Assembly: GCA_963575645.1 (NCBI GenBank)
Contig: OY754466.1
Location: 36,984,001 to 37,048,000 of the forward strand
Direction of reading: 5' to 3'
DNA from: Xanthostigma xanthostigma
Taxonomy: Eukaryota; Arthropoda; Insecta; Raphidioptera; Raphidiidae
DNA length: 64,000 nucleotides
The notes below the pieces were generated by a model, which was not told the DNA's origin, did no database searches, and saw nothing but the letters and a program-made list of their open reading frames with translations. The position numbers and the translations under genes are program-made. How positions within the stretch are numbered: position 1 is the stretch's first letter; each line of letters opens with the position of its first letter. Below are positions 45,832 to 56,977 of this stretch, in pieces.

Positions 45832-46377
45832 CAATGGTTCCCACAGTGGTCCCTACGGACCCCAAGGGATCCCTGGGATCATTCAGGGGGTCCTTGGAAA
45901 ATTAAAATCGATCTTGGGGTCTCTGAACACTATCAGGGGGTTCGCGCAAGGTTTAATATAAAATAAAAAAATTGTGACACAAAAAAAAGAAACCGACTAG
46001 AAATTAGTACTCGTGGGGATTGCGGTTGCTAATCACAAACATTGAGCCGGACATAAATACACTCATAACACCTCATCCAAGTCAATAAATTATTTTGTAT
46101 TTTAAAACAAAAGTCATAATGTAAATAAATACTTTTTTAACAAAATATTTTATTTATATTTTATTTTTACGTCAACATTTACCATTCAAAACATCAAAGT
46201 TAAATTTTTAATTTTTCTATTATGCATTTATGTAGATTTATGTAGACCCAGGGTCCGTGGGAAAGTATTGACTATGAAAGGGGATCCGTGGGCAAGTTTT
46301 GACTATGAAAAGGGGTCCGTGGGCAAGTTTTGACTATGAAAAGGGGTCCGTGGGCCAAGAGAGTTTGGGAATCACTG
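45832..46377. mobile_element. hAT-type MITE with an internal minisatellite
   Basis: The ends CAATGGTTCCCAC and GTTTGGGAATCACTG are imperfect inverted repeats of the CAGTGGTTCCCAA type. Close to the right end, a 31-bp unit (GGTCCGTGGGCAAGTTTTGA...) is repeated about 3.5 times (46251-46361). GGGATCC and GGGGTCC words crowd the left end. The flanks do not match as a duplication. Confidence 0.65.
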
Positions 46378-46426
46378 AATTCCAGACAGTAAAGATGATT
46401 TCGAACAACAAATAATCAGCAGTAAA

Positions 46427-46509
46427 AACTCTCGGAAGTCTCAACCACGATCGCCGGAGAAGCTAGCCATTATTAAAATTGGCGATTGTGATTGAGGCTT
46501 CTGAGAGTT
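46427..46509. repeat. Short hairpin (83 bp)
   Basis: AACTCTCGGAAGTCTCAACC...GATCGCC pairs with GGCGATTGTGATTGAGG...CTGAGAGTT around a roughly 25-nt loop, with a few mismatches. Probably a small MITE. Confidence 0.65.
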
Positions 46510-47192
46510 CATTGCTCACTTATGAACAAATAATTTGAAAAATATTAATATACAGTGATTCTAGGCTAGAAAATACACATCACGTAATAAAAAATAGTAA
46601 TATAGCTATTCTCATGACCCACAAGTAACTATGTTTAAAATTATGGAGAAAAATTAAAAAAATGGTTTTTTTAATACAAAAAATATAATTGAAAAAAAAG
46701 AACATAGCTGTAAAGAATTTAATTTCAAGAACAGTTAATTTAAAATGAATTGTTGATGTTATAATTTTTCCAGTGTGTACCAAAAAGCTAATTTAGAAGC
46801 AAATGCAAAGTACGTTATATTTTTAGTAGAATAAAAACATAAAACCGCCTGTGATATGTATGTGTATGATGTGTTGTATAATTGTACATGATATATAGTC
46901 GCCCAACAAAAACTGTTATGAAATTTAATACGGCATATTTTGACTAATTTTATTGTGCTGGGGCATATTTAAAATGTGATATTTCAAATGCATCTGAAGT
47001 ATATTTATAATATTTCTACAAGTAACGTAGATATTTGAGAATATTACGCTGTGATGGTGCGGCACTGTGATGATACGTCGTTACATTTTTTAGTTACTTA
47101 GTATTTCGTTAGATGACAGCGCGTAACGCTTGCTGTGTATATGCTTTGGATTATAACATATGTTGACGCCACTAAAGGTTTAAGTTTAGGGT
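46510..47192. other. No gene recognised
   Basis: AT-rich, with no coding signal. Confidence 0.5.
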
Positions 47193-47333
47193 TAAAGGAC
47201 CCCGCACGGAACATATGGGAATCGGCCCTCGGTTAAAATCTTCCATACTCGGGGACATTATCCAAAAATCGACGCTGATCAAAAGTCTCCATGGGCACGA
47301 AGTCCGGAAATGCGATCCCGGGAAGTTATTATT

Positions 47334-47375
47334 ATTTTGATTGCAATAAAAGTATACTTTTATTGCAATCAAAAT
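47334..47375. repeat. 42-bp perfect palindrome
   Basis: The sequence from ATTTTGATTGCAATAAAAG to its reverse complement, with GTATAC at the centre, is self-complementary over all 42 bases with no spacer. It lies inside the TIR element between its left arm and the retrotransposon. It could extrude a cruciform or be the relic of a very short inverted duplication. Confidence 0.95.
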
Positions 47376-47542
47376 AGGGAAAATGAGCAAATGCACCCGT
47401 CTCCTTGTGATATTCTATTATAGACATATCTACATCACTAGATATATCATATACAGTATAGGTATACATATGTATATATATCATATGAAGGTTTTTCCAC
47501 TTCCTCCAAAAAAAAAAAAAATATATATAGATATATATATAT

Positions 47543-48529
47543 TGTCACGTGGTGCCATAGCACCGCGACATTTTTTTAATATTAGCATAAAAATTATTAT
47601 AATAAAGTAAATAAATAAGGAAATCTTAAATCACTAAATTCGCGGGCATTTGCATGCGCGGTACGATTTGGATCGCGAGGCTTGGGCTTATAAACATAAG
47701 TGTGTCTATCGTGTGATCCAGTCGTCTGACTCTAAATACGCGGTATCTGTGATTTTCAAAGTGAAAAAGTGACAAACAATAGTTGTTAGGTTTGAAATAA
47801 TTAAAATCAATATTGATTAGTTACGGAAAAATAACAAACATTAAGTTGTTTTCCGGGATTCGGTGTGGTCGCATGAAAAGGACGCTCATGGAATAAACCA
47901 CAGAATCATCTTCAAACTTCTTCTCAAAACGGAATTTAGACTTCATTGTACTACTATGAAGCGCCTAAATACCCGTAGTCACTCACGAATTATGTAAAGT
48001 ATTCCTAGAATAAGTATTGTTCAAGTGTAAGTAAGTACTCTTCAGAAAAAGGTATGACGCTCACGCCTAGTTTTCTTTTCCTCTTTCACGTTTTATTATT
48101 TTTTTTTTTAATTTAAGCAACCTTATTAAATGTACTTCCCTAGATAATTAAGTGATCACCTCGTCAGGGTTCTACCCCCAGTTTCTAATTGTCAATCATG
48201 ATCAAATGATATTGTTAATATTAAGAATGTACTTGTAAATCAGATTTCTTTGTACCTTATCACCGACACGTTTTTTTGAAGTGATTATGAAATATAATTG
48301 TTATCGACCCACTGCATATTCTTTTCTTTGTTACATTTCTGCACAAGTTTCTCAGAACAGTAGAAGAAGTGGAGCTGTACCCTCTCTGATCACTATGGGC
48401 CCAAAATAACACCGGTATAGCCCAAACAATCCACCGTTTTGAGAAATCTGTCCGTCTTTTTTCTTTTATTTATTCACAGGTGGGAATGGACCTACGTTAC
48501 CAGAAATCCTTCCACTGCCGTGCTATAAT
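47543..48529 (+). repeat. 5' LTR
   Basis: The LTR begins TGTCACGTGGTGCC and ends TGCTATAAT, so it lacks the common terminal CA. A TATA-like motif TTATAAAC lies at 47688-47695 and an AATAAA at 47892-47897. I infer that transcription starts just downstream of the TATA-like motif. It matches 53272-54258 in length and, by eye, in sequence. Confidence 0.96.
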
Positions 48530-48547
48530 TGGTAGCAAGGAGCGTAG
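48530..48547 (+). other. Primer-binding site of the retrotransposon
   Basis: TGGTAGCAAGGAGCGTAG follows the 5' LTR with no spacer. TGG is complementary to the CCA end of a primer tRNA. I could not say which tRNA it matches. Confidence 0.75.
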
Positions 48548-48596
48548 TTAATTCCTGAGTCCTGTTCCTGTCCGATTCCACGTCTTCCAGTCGACC

Positions 48597-49460
48597 ATGC
48601 CGCGCCATAAGTCCTGCCGCAGCCCAAAGTCTCCGCCGACACCCGGCCAAAGCAAATCTCCAGGTCCGCCTCCGACCACCGCTGAACTTCCAGACTCTCC
48701 GCCGGCGATGGACGATCCTCCAGTGCACTCACCGAGTAAGTCCGAGCCAATTCTTATTTCCGTTCCAAATCATACCGCTTCGCATGCAAATATGGGCGAT
48801 ATCCGGGACTTGTTGCGTAACGTACCTACCGCTACAGGTACAGATCTTGACATTTTGATACAATTCCTGTTAGAAATCGAGAACGTGAGTCAATTCGCTT
48901 TAGTTCCATTTCATATTTTGTTAAAGAGTTTAGGCACTAAGACTGACGGACCCCTCCGACAGTGGTGGAGACTTAATGTCTATTCTGAACTCGAATGGAC
49001 ACAGCTCAAAAATCTTATTCTAGACCATTTCACCACTTCTATAGATCGGGCTATGCTAATAGAACGCTATATCAGTAGACGTCAGAACCTCTCTGAGAAT
49101 TTTCCCGAATATGCTGAAGACGTCTTGAAATACGTCGAATTATTGGGTCCTAGCCTGTCTGAATCGGAGATAATTGCGCGCATTTGGCTTAACCAAAACG
49201 AATTCACATTTAATTATCTACAATTCAGAGATACCCCAACTTGTTTAGCTGAGCTTCACCAGCTTATAAAACATTTGAGAGTAGTTGAACGTCAACGTAA
49301 AACGTACACTCACCCCAATTCGACCGGACTTGTCGCTCCTAATTTTTCCCCTTGTTGCCGATATTGTAAACAACCAGGTCACTTTATAGCCCAGTGTCCG
49401 GTTCGTCCCCCACGTCCTTCTCCTTCTGAACCTAAGGCTATCCTGCCCTCTCAAGGGTGA
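48597..49460 (+). CDS. gag: Gag polyprotein (287 aa), ends at TGA in frame with pol
   Basis: This is the structural protein of the retrotransposon. It opens with a proline- and serine-rich basic segment (residues 1-60), followed by a helical Retrotrans_gag-like core of about 160 residues (DIRDLLRNVP onward, including LRQWWRLNVYSELEW). A single CCHC zinc knuckle sits near the C-terminus: C-x2-C-x4-H-x4-C, at nucleotides 49356-49397. The ATG at 48597 is the first in frame, 67 bp after the LTR. The frame is closed by a single TGA (49458-49460) and then stays open through the whole of pol, so gag and pol are not offset. Readthrough of TGA is the simplest way to make Gag-Pol; a CGA-to-TGA mutation in a fused frame is the alternative. 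Confidence 0.92.
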   Translation: MPRHKSCRSPKSPPTPGQSKSPGPPPTTAELPDSPPAMDDPPVHSPSKSEPILISVPNHTASHANMGDIRDLLRNVPTATGTDLDILIQFLLEIENVSQFALVPFHILLKSLGTKTDGPLRQWWRLNVYSELEWTQLKNLILDHFTTSIDRAMLIERYISRRQNLSENFPEYAEDVLKYVELLGPSLSESEIIARIWLNQNEFTFNYLQFRDTPTCLAELHQLIKHLRVVERQRKTYTHPNSTGLVAPNFSPCCRYCKQPGHFIAQCPVRPPRPSPSEPKAILPSQG

Positions 49461-52400
49461 GATAGTGTTGTCAAAATTTTTAGTAAACCGAAAGATGTAG
49501 AACAAATTAATGTCTTTCCCCGGTTAACCACATTAGTTAATAAGTCACCCCTTTCGAACCACCCCCCTCCAGCTAACTTGTCCTCTCCTGTAAATACGTC
49601 TATTCGATTGACTTCTCCCGTCCCGAATTATTCCTATAATTCTCCAAGTCAATCAAGTAGCTCTACGATCCCTCTAGTTTATCTCTACTTTCAACATATT
49701 CGAGCTTCGGCACTGCTTGATACCGGTTCTACCAAGAACTACATCAATTCCGAACTTGCTAATTATTTGTCATCGTTAAAAATAGGTACGATCACCAATT
49801 CGATTTCTTATGCCCAAGTAGCCAACAGTTCTATCGCGAGATCTAATTTCACGTTAACAGTAGTCATTACTATTAGTAAATTTACCTGGAAGATTGATTT
49901 CCTAGTTCTCGACGCTCTGTCGTATCCCGTCATAATAGGTTATGATTCTTTATGCAAAATGGGTGCGAACGTTAATTGTACCGAGAATAATCTTTCTTTC
50001 AAATTCGATTCCTCTCACGTCATTCCCTTTGTACCGTTACCCGCTTCGTCCAAAACCTTCTCCCTGGATCACGTTACCAGTATAGATTCAAATGCGGCCA
50101 ACTTTAGTAGTTTGCTTGCAGAATTTCCAGAAGTTCTTACCGAAGAACTAGGTCAAGCTAAAAATTACAAATATTCAATTCATTTGTCTGACGATATTCC
50201 AGTCCGAAAGGCCCCGTATCCACTTTCCCCACCTCAAGCTAAAATAATGAGGGAACATATTAGTGATCTTTTGAATAAAGGCGTTATTTCACCTAGTAAA
50301 TCTCCTTACGCTTCACCGGCTTTTCTTGTCAAGAAATCAAGTGGAGGTTATAGACTTTGTATTGATTATCGCCAGTTAAACAAAAAGGTTGTCATGGATA
50401 GTTTTCCTGTTCCGTCGATTGAGCATATTTTCCAGTGCTTAAAAAACGCCAAAGTTTTCACCACGTTGGATCTAAACAGCGCCTTTTACCAAGTTGAATT
50501 ATCTGACAAATCGAAGAGTCTAACGTCGTTCGTCACTCCTGAAGGCCAGTGGAAATTTCATAAGGCTCCGTTCGGGCTATCTATTTCACCTAGTGCTCTA
50601 AACCGTCTGATGTTTGACATTTTTGCCGATTTAAGATACAAGTTTGTGATTGTATTTTTCGACGACTTACTAATATACAGTCCCGATATGGAATCTCATA
50701 TGGTACACGTTCGAGAAACGTTAAGACGTCTAAAAGAAGCTAATCTTACCGTGAATCCGGATAAAATAAAATTCGCCCAAAGCGAACTCAACTTCCTGGG
50801 TCATCGTGTCTCAAGCAACGGTCTTTCCATGGATCCCGACAAAGTGGAAGCGATAAAGAATTTGCCAATTCCGAAGAATTTGAAACAGCTTCAAACGTTT
50901 ATTGGAATGGTTGGTTATTACGCTAAGTTTATCCCCGAATACGCTCAGATAATGTCGCCACTCAATGATCTACGGAAGAAAAATGTCAAATATAATTTAA
51001 CGGAAACGCATATTCAGTCTTTTCGCAAACTTCGTGAAGCTCTGTCAAGTTCACCAGTTCTACGTTTTCCCGATTTTCAACGCGAATTCATTCTGCAAAC
51101 CGACGCCAGTCAAAATCATGTTGGTTGTGTTCTTTTACAATCCTTTGAAGATGGTCTACACCCGATCCAGTACGCAAGCCGACGTTTGACATCCGCCGAG
51201 AAGAAATACAGTACGTACGAACAAGAAGCTTTAGCATGTATTTGGGCTATGGAAAAAATGAAATCTTACCTCTCGCATCAAACTTTTATTCTTCAGACAG
51301 ATAGTTCCTGTCTCAAATGGTTAATTCAGCACCCCCGCAACTTAGGTCGTGTAGGTAGGTGGTTACTTCGCATCAGTCGTTTCAGTTTCAAAGTCGAACA
51401 TATTCGCGGTAAAGTAAATTGTACTGCCGATTGTTTATCCCGTTTGGTAGCTGAATCCGAAACTTCTGAGAAAAATGCAATACAATCAAATTTTCTCAAT
51501 CCCATTACGGAAATTAAAAATCCGTTTACCGAACTTAATATCCTGCAAGATCAAGATCCTGAGTTAAACCGCCTTAAAAGTCAAATTAATCAAGGTTTAC
51601 CTCAGAAAAATTTCGCTATTCACAAGAATTTCCTGGTTCGACTCGTAGGCCGCAACCGTCGTCGACGTATTGTTGTTCCGTCCGCCTCCAAGAAAGAAAT
51701 ATTGGAACAGTTTCATAATTCACAAATCGCCAGTCATCCCGGAGTCACGAAGACGTATCGTTCAATATCACGAAGATTTTGGTGGCCGCGCATGTTTGTT
51801 GAGGTTCGTCAATTTATTAAAGATTGTATGCTCTGTGCAACGCATAAATCAGATCAACATCCTGATAAAGTAGTTATGTCGTCTAATCCTCCACAATCTG
51901 TGTGGGATAAAATTTACATTGATCTCATGGGACCGCTTGTCAAATCACATTCCGGGAATAAATATGTTCTTCTAATTCTGGATAGTTACAGCAAGTGGTT
52001 AATAACTTACGCGATTCCTGATTCCAGTTCCACGTCAATAATAAAATGTCTGCATCAAGTCTTTACCACGTATGGTCCACCAACTAAAATAGTTTCCGAT
52101 AACGCGACTTCGTTTACGTCAAACAAGTTTAATGAATTCTGTACTTCCTGGGGTTCACGTGTCATTCACAGTTCGCCTTATCACCCTTCGTCCAATGCTG
52201 TAGAAAGAGTAATACGAAACGTTAGAGCTGCTCTGTCAATTTTACTTCAACAAAAGTTTGACGATCATCTCAGTTGGGACTTGTTATTAAATCACATAAC
52301 CTTCGCCAATAATTCTTCATATCATGAAAGTATTAAAAATTTACCTTGTAAGATATTTTTGTCAAGAGAAATCAAATTTCCACTCGATTTACAATGGAAT

Positions 52401-52730
52401 TTGTCATCTGTGTGGGAACAAGACGCTTTGCCTTCCGAAAATCAAGTTCGTCTAGCTCTGTCAAAATCACATGATCTACAAGCGAAATATTTCAATAAAA
52501 ACCGTTCGTTGCAGTCGAAGTTTCAAGTCGGCGATTTTGTTGTACAAAGGTTACATTATAACAAAATGAAACCGAATTTTCACCTCAAACTTTGTCCTCG
52601 TTACAGTAATCCCCGTGTAATTTTAGAATTTACGAGTCCTGTTAGCTGCATCCTTCAAGATCCATCCTCCAAAAAGATGTTTAAATCTCATATTGAACAT
52701 CTGAAGAAAATTCCGTCTGTTAACAATTGA
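49461..52730 (+). CDS. pol: Pol polyprotein (about 1089 aa), open from the codon after the gag TGA
   Basis: No ATG is needed: the frame is open from the base after the gag stop. It begins with a linker, then an aspartic protease with LLDTGSTKNYI (Asp codon 49719). The reverse transcriptase carries GYRLCIDYRQLN, the LDLNSAFYQV motif and FFDD (the two Asp at 50661-50666; a variant of the usual YxDD). RNase H follows (ILQTDAS, YEQEALA, LQTDSS). The integrase has an HHCC finger (FHNSQIASHPG ... CMLC, about 51711-51840) and catalytic D, D, E at 51921, 52098 and 52203. The C-terminal LCPRYSNPRVI resembles, but departs from, the GPY/F module. No break was seen. Replication would proceed by reverse transcription in Gag particles and integrase-mediated insertion. 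Confidence 0.94.
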   Translation, partial: DSVVKIFSKPKDVEQINVFPRLTTLVNKSPLSNHPPPANLSSPVNTSIRLTSPVPNYSYNSPSQSSSSTIPLVYLYFQHIRASALLDTGSTKNYINSELANYLSSLKIGTITNSISYAQVANSSIARSNFTLTVVITISKFTWKIDFLVLDALSYPVIIGYDSLCKMGANVNCTENNLSFKFDSSHVIPFVPLPASSKTFSLDHVTSIDSNAANFSSLLAEFPEVLTEELGQAKNYKYSIHLSDDIPVRKAPYPLSPPQAKIMREHISDLLNKGVISPSKSPYASPAFLVKKSSGGYRLCIDYRQLNKKVVMDSFPVPSIEHIFQCLKNAKVFTTLDLNSAFYQVELSDKSKSLTSFVTPEGQWKFHKAPFGLSISPSALNRLMFDIFADLRYKFVIVFFDDLLIYSPDMESHMVHVRETLRRLKEANLTVNPDKIKFAQSELNFLGHRVSSNGLSMDPDKVEAIKNLPIPKNLKQLQTFIGMVGYYAKFIPEYAQIMSPLNDLRKKNVKYNLTETHIQSFRKLREALSSSPVLRFPDFQREFILQTDASQNHVGCVLLQSFEDGLHPIQYASRRLTSAEKKYSTYEQEALACIWAMEKMKSYLSHQTFILQTDSSCLKWLIQHPRNLGRVGRWLLRISRFSFKVEHIRGKVNCTADCLSRLVAESETSEKNAIQSNFLNPITEIKNPFTELNILQDQDPELNRLKSQINQGLPQKNFAIHKNFLVRLVGRNRRRRIVVPSASKKEILEQFHNSQIASHPGVTKTYRSISRRFWWPRMFVEVRQFIKDCMLCATHKSDQHPDKVVMSSNPPQSVWDKIYIDLMGPLVKSHSGNKYVLLILDSYSKWLITYAIPDSSSTSIIKCLHQVFTTYGPPTKIVSDNATSFTSNKFNEFCTSWGSRVIHSSPYHPSSNAVERVIRNVRAALSILLQQKFDDHLSWDLLLNHITFANNSSYHESIKNLPCKIFLSREIKFPLDLQWNLSSVWEQDALPSENQVRLALSKSHDLQAKYFNKNRSLQSKFQVGDFVVQRLHYNKMKPNFHLKLCPRYSNPRVILEFTSPVSCILQDPSSKKMFKSHIEHLKKIPSVNN

Positions 52731-53257
52731 AAAATTCACCCGAGGTCATTGCCCTCTAGTTTAATTTCAAGTTCAATGTCAGACAGCTGACATCTGTCAA
52801 ACGTCAAGTGTTGTTAGGTTAGGATATTACTAACAATAAAAGTTTAAGTTATTTTTCGTACCTGAGTTATGCTTTATTTTCCTAAATAAAGAATTCTCCC
52901 TGTGTTATTTCGTTATTCTCGTCCTTTGTTTTAGATTATAAGCTTGTCCTTGTTTACATTCCGGCGCTTTCCTAAGGCCCAATTTCGTCTAACGTCTAAG
53001 CTGTCTCCTTCAGCCAGTCAGGTTACGACCCCATAATTTCCGTATTATCGGTGGTTGTTTCATCTCGTTAGATCAATTTAGATTTAGTTAAATTTAATTA
53101 GAGCTTATTTATGAAGAGCACACTTCAACTGCCATAGTATGGGATATGGTAGATTGTCAAGTGATTGTTGACTTAGTTACAACAAAGATAAATTCATTGT
53201 TGTGAATTTCTTGTTGTATGTACAGTTAGTAGTATAGCGGAATACCTCCTAATCACT

Positions 53258-53271
53258 AAAGAGGGGGAGCC
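53258..53271 (+). other. Polypurine tract of the retrotransposon
   Basis: AAAGAGGGGGAGCC abuts the 3' LTR. This is the usual place and composition for the plus-strand primer. The 540 bp between the pol stop (52730) and this tract hold no env-like frame. Confidence 0.85.
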
Positions 53272-54258
53272 TGTCACGTGGTGCCATAGCACCGCGACAT
53301 TTTTTTAATATTAGCATAAAAATTATTATAATAAAGTAAATAAATAAGGAAATCTTAAATCACTAAATTCGCGGGCATTTGCATGCGCGGTACGATTTGG
53401 ATCGCGAGGCTTGGGCTTATAAACATAAGTGTGTCTATCGTGTGATCCAGTCGTCTGACTCTAAATACGCGGTATCTGTGATTTTCAAAGTGAAAAAGTG
53501 ACAAACAATAGTTGTTAGGTTTGAAATAATTAAAATCAATATTGATTAGTTACGGAAAAATAACAAACATTAAGTTGTTTTCCGGGATTCGGTGTGGTCG
53601 CATGAAAAGGACGCTCATGGAATAAACCACAGAATCATCTTCAAACTTCTTCTCAAAACGGAATTTAGACTTCATTGTACTACTATGAAGCGCCTAAATA
53701 CCCGTAGTCACTCACGAATTATGTAAAGTATTCCTAGAATAAGTATTGTTCAAGTGTAAGTAAGTACTCTTCAGAAAAAGGTATGACGCTCACGCCTAGT
53801 TTTCTTTTCCTCTTTCACGTTTTATTATTTTTTTTTTTAATTTAAGCAACCTTATTAAATGTACTTCCCTAGATAATTAAGTGATCACCTCGTCAGGGTT
53901 CTACCCCCAGTTTCTAATTGTCAATCATGATCAAATGATATTGTTAATATTAAGAATGTACTTGTAAATCAGATTTCTTTGTACCTTATCACCGACACGT
54001 TTTTTTGAAGTGATTATGAAATATAATTGTTATCGACCCACTGCATATTCTTTTCTTTGTTACATTTCTGCACAAGTTTCTCAGAACAGTAGAAGAAGTG
54101 GAGCTGTACCCTCTCTGATCACTATGGGCCCAAAATAACACCGGTATAGCCCAAACAATCCACCGTTTTGAGAAATCTGTCCGTCTTTTTTCTTTTATTT
54201 ATTCACAGGTGGGAATGGACCTACGTTACCAGAAATCCTTCCACTGCCGTGCTATAAT
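53272..54258 (+). repeat. 3' LTR
   Basis: It is the same length (987 bp) and, by eye, the same sequence as 47543-48529. It is followed by ATAT, the target duplication. Confidence 0.96.
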
Positions 54259-54401
54259 ATATTTATTTTTTTTTTGGATCGCATTTCCGGACTTCGTGCC
54301 CATGGAGACTTTTGATCAGCGTCGATTTTTGGATAATATCCCCGAGTATGGAAGATTTTAACCGAGGGCCAATTCCCATATGTTCCGTGCGGGGTCCTTT
54401 A

Positions 54402-56971
54402 TAATATATCGATTAATAGATGGCCAAGTAGGTCTATTTGTGACAAGTTTTTTTTTTTTGTACAGTTGTAGATATATTTTTTGTAGTTGCAGTCGAATCG
54501 CGACGCAGTTAAAAAAAGAGTCATTGAAAGTGCTCGTTCGTTGTAAATTTTGGTTTTGTTAGTGCACGACTACTTATATCGGGGAGTTAGCTTTTTTTCC
54601 TTTTCTTTTTTCCCTTTCCTAGTGATAAAGCTAAATCATCGGTGCAGTCAACCCTTTTTTTTTGGTAAGTCAATAAAATATATATATCATTTCATAAAAT
54701 ACAGTCCACTAAAAATAATTGGCTAAAACAACATAGCTTTTATTGATGGCGGCATCTAACTGAGATTTATTAGTTACCGGAACAGTCATTTAAGTGGCCT
54801 TGCTAGTGTCCATAGAGCTTAATGTCCGTAGAATGTCTATAGGGCTTTGTAACTTAAAGTTGTATTTGGAAAGATTAAATTTACAGGGTAAAATTTAGTT
54901 ACAGGGCGATTTTTAGTCACTAGAATTTCACCTAAATTTATGTTTCACATCTGTCAGGCGTCCCACGTCGCTCCTAATTTATTTATTTGGAAAAAGTATC
55001 TGATTACAATATAACAAACAGTTAATTCCCTAAAAGATAAAAGCTATTATAAAAAACCGTTTTTTGTGACCTTTGACCTGCGTAACATTTTCAGCGGCAC
55101 ATGTATCGGTGGGGATTTTTGGTATATTGTTTAGAACCATGAAAGGAAGGTTCATGCATATATTCAGCTTTCCCCTGAAAGTCTGAAATGTGTCTATTCC
55201 CTGTATTATTAACCGTTACACCGAGTTCTAAAAAATACTACGAACGCACTGTATATTTTTTTGTTATGTGTGGATAAAGTTCGCGTACATTTACATCTGT
55301 ATAATAATGAACAGAGGCAGCGTTCAGCGACGTTACCGAAACACAATATGAAGCATGCGTAGGTCATAAAAAAGCTTTTATTATAAAGATTATAGACACG
55401 CTTTGCGTGTTTTGTTGGCCTTGAGAATCTTCGGGGAAGCATTCTCTCTTTGCATAATATGGAAACTGCGTATGAATTACAAACAATTATTATTACCGTA
55501 TACCAAAATCTCTGTCCTAAAAATACATATCTCGATATGAATACATAATAAAACGCGTCATACCTACAGAGTGAATTTCATTTAAGACGCAATATTGTTA
55601 ATAGTGTAGCTATGGAAACCATTAATTCATTATAGAAAATCATTCCACATAAAATGCAACATAAATTGGTCGCCCAACGGAGGCTCGTATGCATTTTATG
55701 CGAAACGATTTTCTGTAATGCATTACAGCATTAATGATTTCCAATGAAATTCAACAAAACAATTCACAGCATAATTGTGTAGACATAAAAAACAGAGAAC
55801 CCCTTCTGTGTATTTGTATTGACAATCCTATTCTTTCTGACTTTAAATATTAAGTACCAATATAAAGGGTGCTTTAATTTGTTTTTATACTGTCGTTAAT
55901 AACGGAAAAAACTCATACAGTCGGATTCATGTATTTTCAACTAACTTTTTTTTAAACACCATCTATTTTCAACTGTTTATACATACTTGTATTTTTAAGT
56001 TTTTAGTCCCTACTTCTTATGCAAAGTGTCTCCTGTGTTTCTCAGCTAATAGAGAAACATGTTTGAGAACGTTTAAAATTAAGAAAGGTTTTTTTATTCA
56101 TTCCCTCTATCGTGTTCTTGTCTAATTAATTAATCTTAAGGAATGAATGGTTAAATAATAAATAAAAATTTGTTGTGGCTAACTGTTTTTTATAACAAAG
56201 GACAATAAAATCTATAATAATAAAAAAACTGCCACGAAGATAATATTATCAAGGAGAAAATACATGACCTCTACTATGCGCGGAAAAGTTTTTCCATTAA
56301 TTTTACAATGCAAAATTATATCTATATATCTATTCCACTGAATACAAAAAATCATCAGATTTTCATGAAACTGTAAATATGGTTGTTTTTTTGACAGTAG
56401 AAACGGTTTCTATACTGAAATTTTTAATTTCCGTCATATTGAATTTCGTGTTTGTGGCAATATAAATATTCCTTAGTGTGTATTTAATCTTTTAAAAACT
56501 TATAAACTACGTAACTATTGACTTTAACACAATAAACTTTATAACGTACACTGTAAAACTAAAGGCGCCATACAAACACAAATAAAAATCAAATAATAAA
56601 CACTACATATTTATCTAAACATAAAATAAATGAAAAGACATAAATATTCTATTGTCAGACATTTGTTTGCATTGAAACTTGGAAATAATAGTGTTATTTT
56701 AACATCTATGGTGATCGATTATTAGAACTTCAATGTATCTAGGATGTAATGAAGTGTATAGTTGACGAGTAAGTTCGTTATGTTATAACGAGCGTCAGTC
56801 GGGTCGGTTGAAACCCTTTACTGTTTAGTAATTACAATAATTCTGTTTTTTTTTATTCTGAGTAAATTTTTTGTGGGGGGATCGCTTTTTTGGGGGAACC
56901 CTGAACAGTTGCTCAGTTCTAGCTCCGACATTAATGGTCTTTAACAAAAAAAATAATAAACAAAAGTATAT
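54402..56971. other. Intron sequence below the Cys-loop exon, no gene recognised
   Basis: AT-rich. A partial inverted pair at 55640-55740 (AAAATCATTCCACATAAAATG and CATTTTATGCGAAACGATTTT) suggests a small degraded hairpin. No coding signal. Confidence 0.5.
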
Positions 56972-56977
56972 ACTTAC

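Larger units (their letters stand above)
47543..54258 (+). mobile_element. Full-length Ty3/Gypsy LTR retrotransposon
   Basis: This 6716-bp element has two 987-bp LTRs, a primer-binding site starting TGG directly after the 5' LTR, gag, pol and a purine-rich tract just before the 3' LTR. It is bounded by a 4-bp ATAT duplication (47539-47542 and 54259-54262). The pol order is protease, reverse transcriptase, RNase H, integrase, which defines Ty3/Gypsy rather than Copia. There is no env: 52731-53271 has no long reading frame. As far as I can compare by eye the LTRs are identical, so the copy is recent and may still be active. It lies antisense to the channel gene, in the intron between the Cys-loop exon and the loop-C exon. 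Confidence 0.96.
47195..54399. mobile_element. TA-flanked TIR element split by an LTR retrotransposon
   Basis: Terminal inverted repeats of about 130 bp lie at 47195-47325 and 54272-54399. They start AAGGACCCCGCAC and are flanked by TA at 47193-47194 and 54400-54401. Without the 6.7-kb retrotransposon the element is only about 485 bp, a typical Tc1/mariner-style non-autonomous size. The termini match the MITE at 3760-4249 and the lone end at 27978-28103. The left arm is followed by a 42-bp perfect palindrome (47334-47375). Confidence 0.88.

Noticed and set aside
48492-48750. Two minus-strand open frames opposite the start of gag
   Set aside because: They are antisense shadows of the proline-rich gag N-terminus, without recognisable domains.
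52731-53271. Possible env region of the retrotransposon
   Set aside because: Only 540 bp with stops in all frames; no signal peptide or membrane segment.
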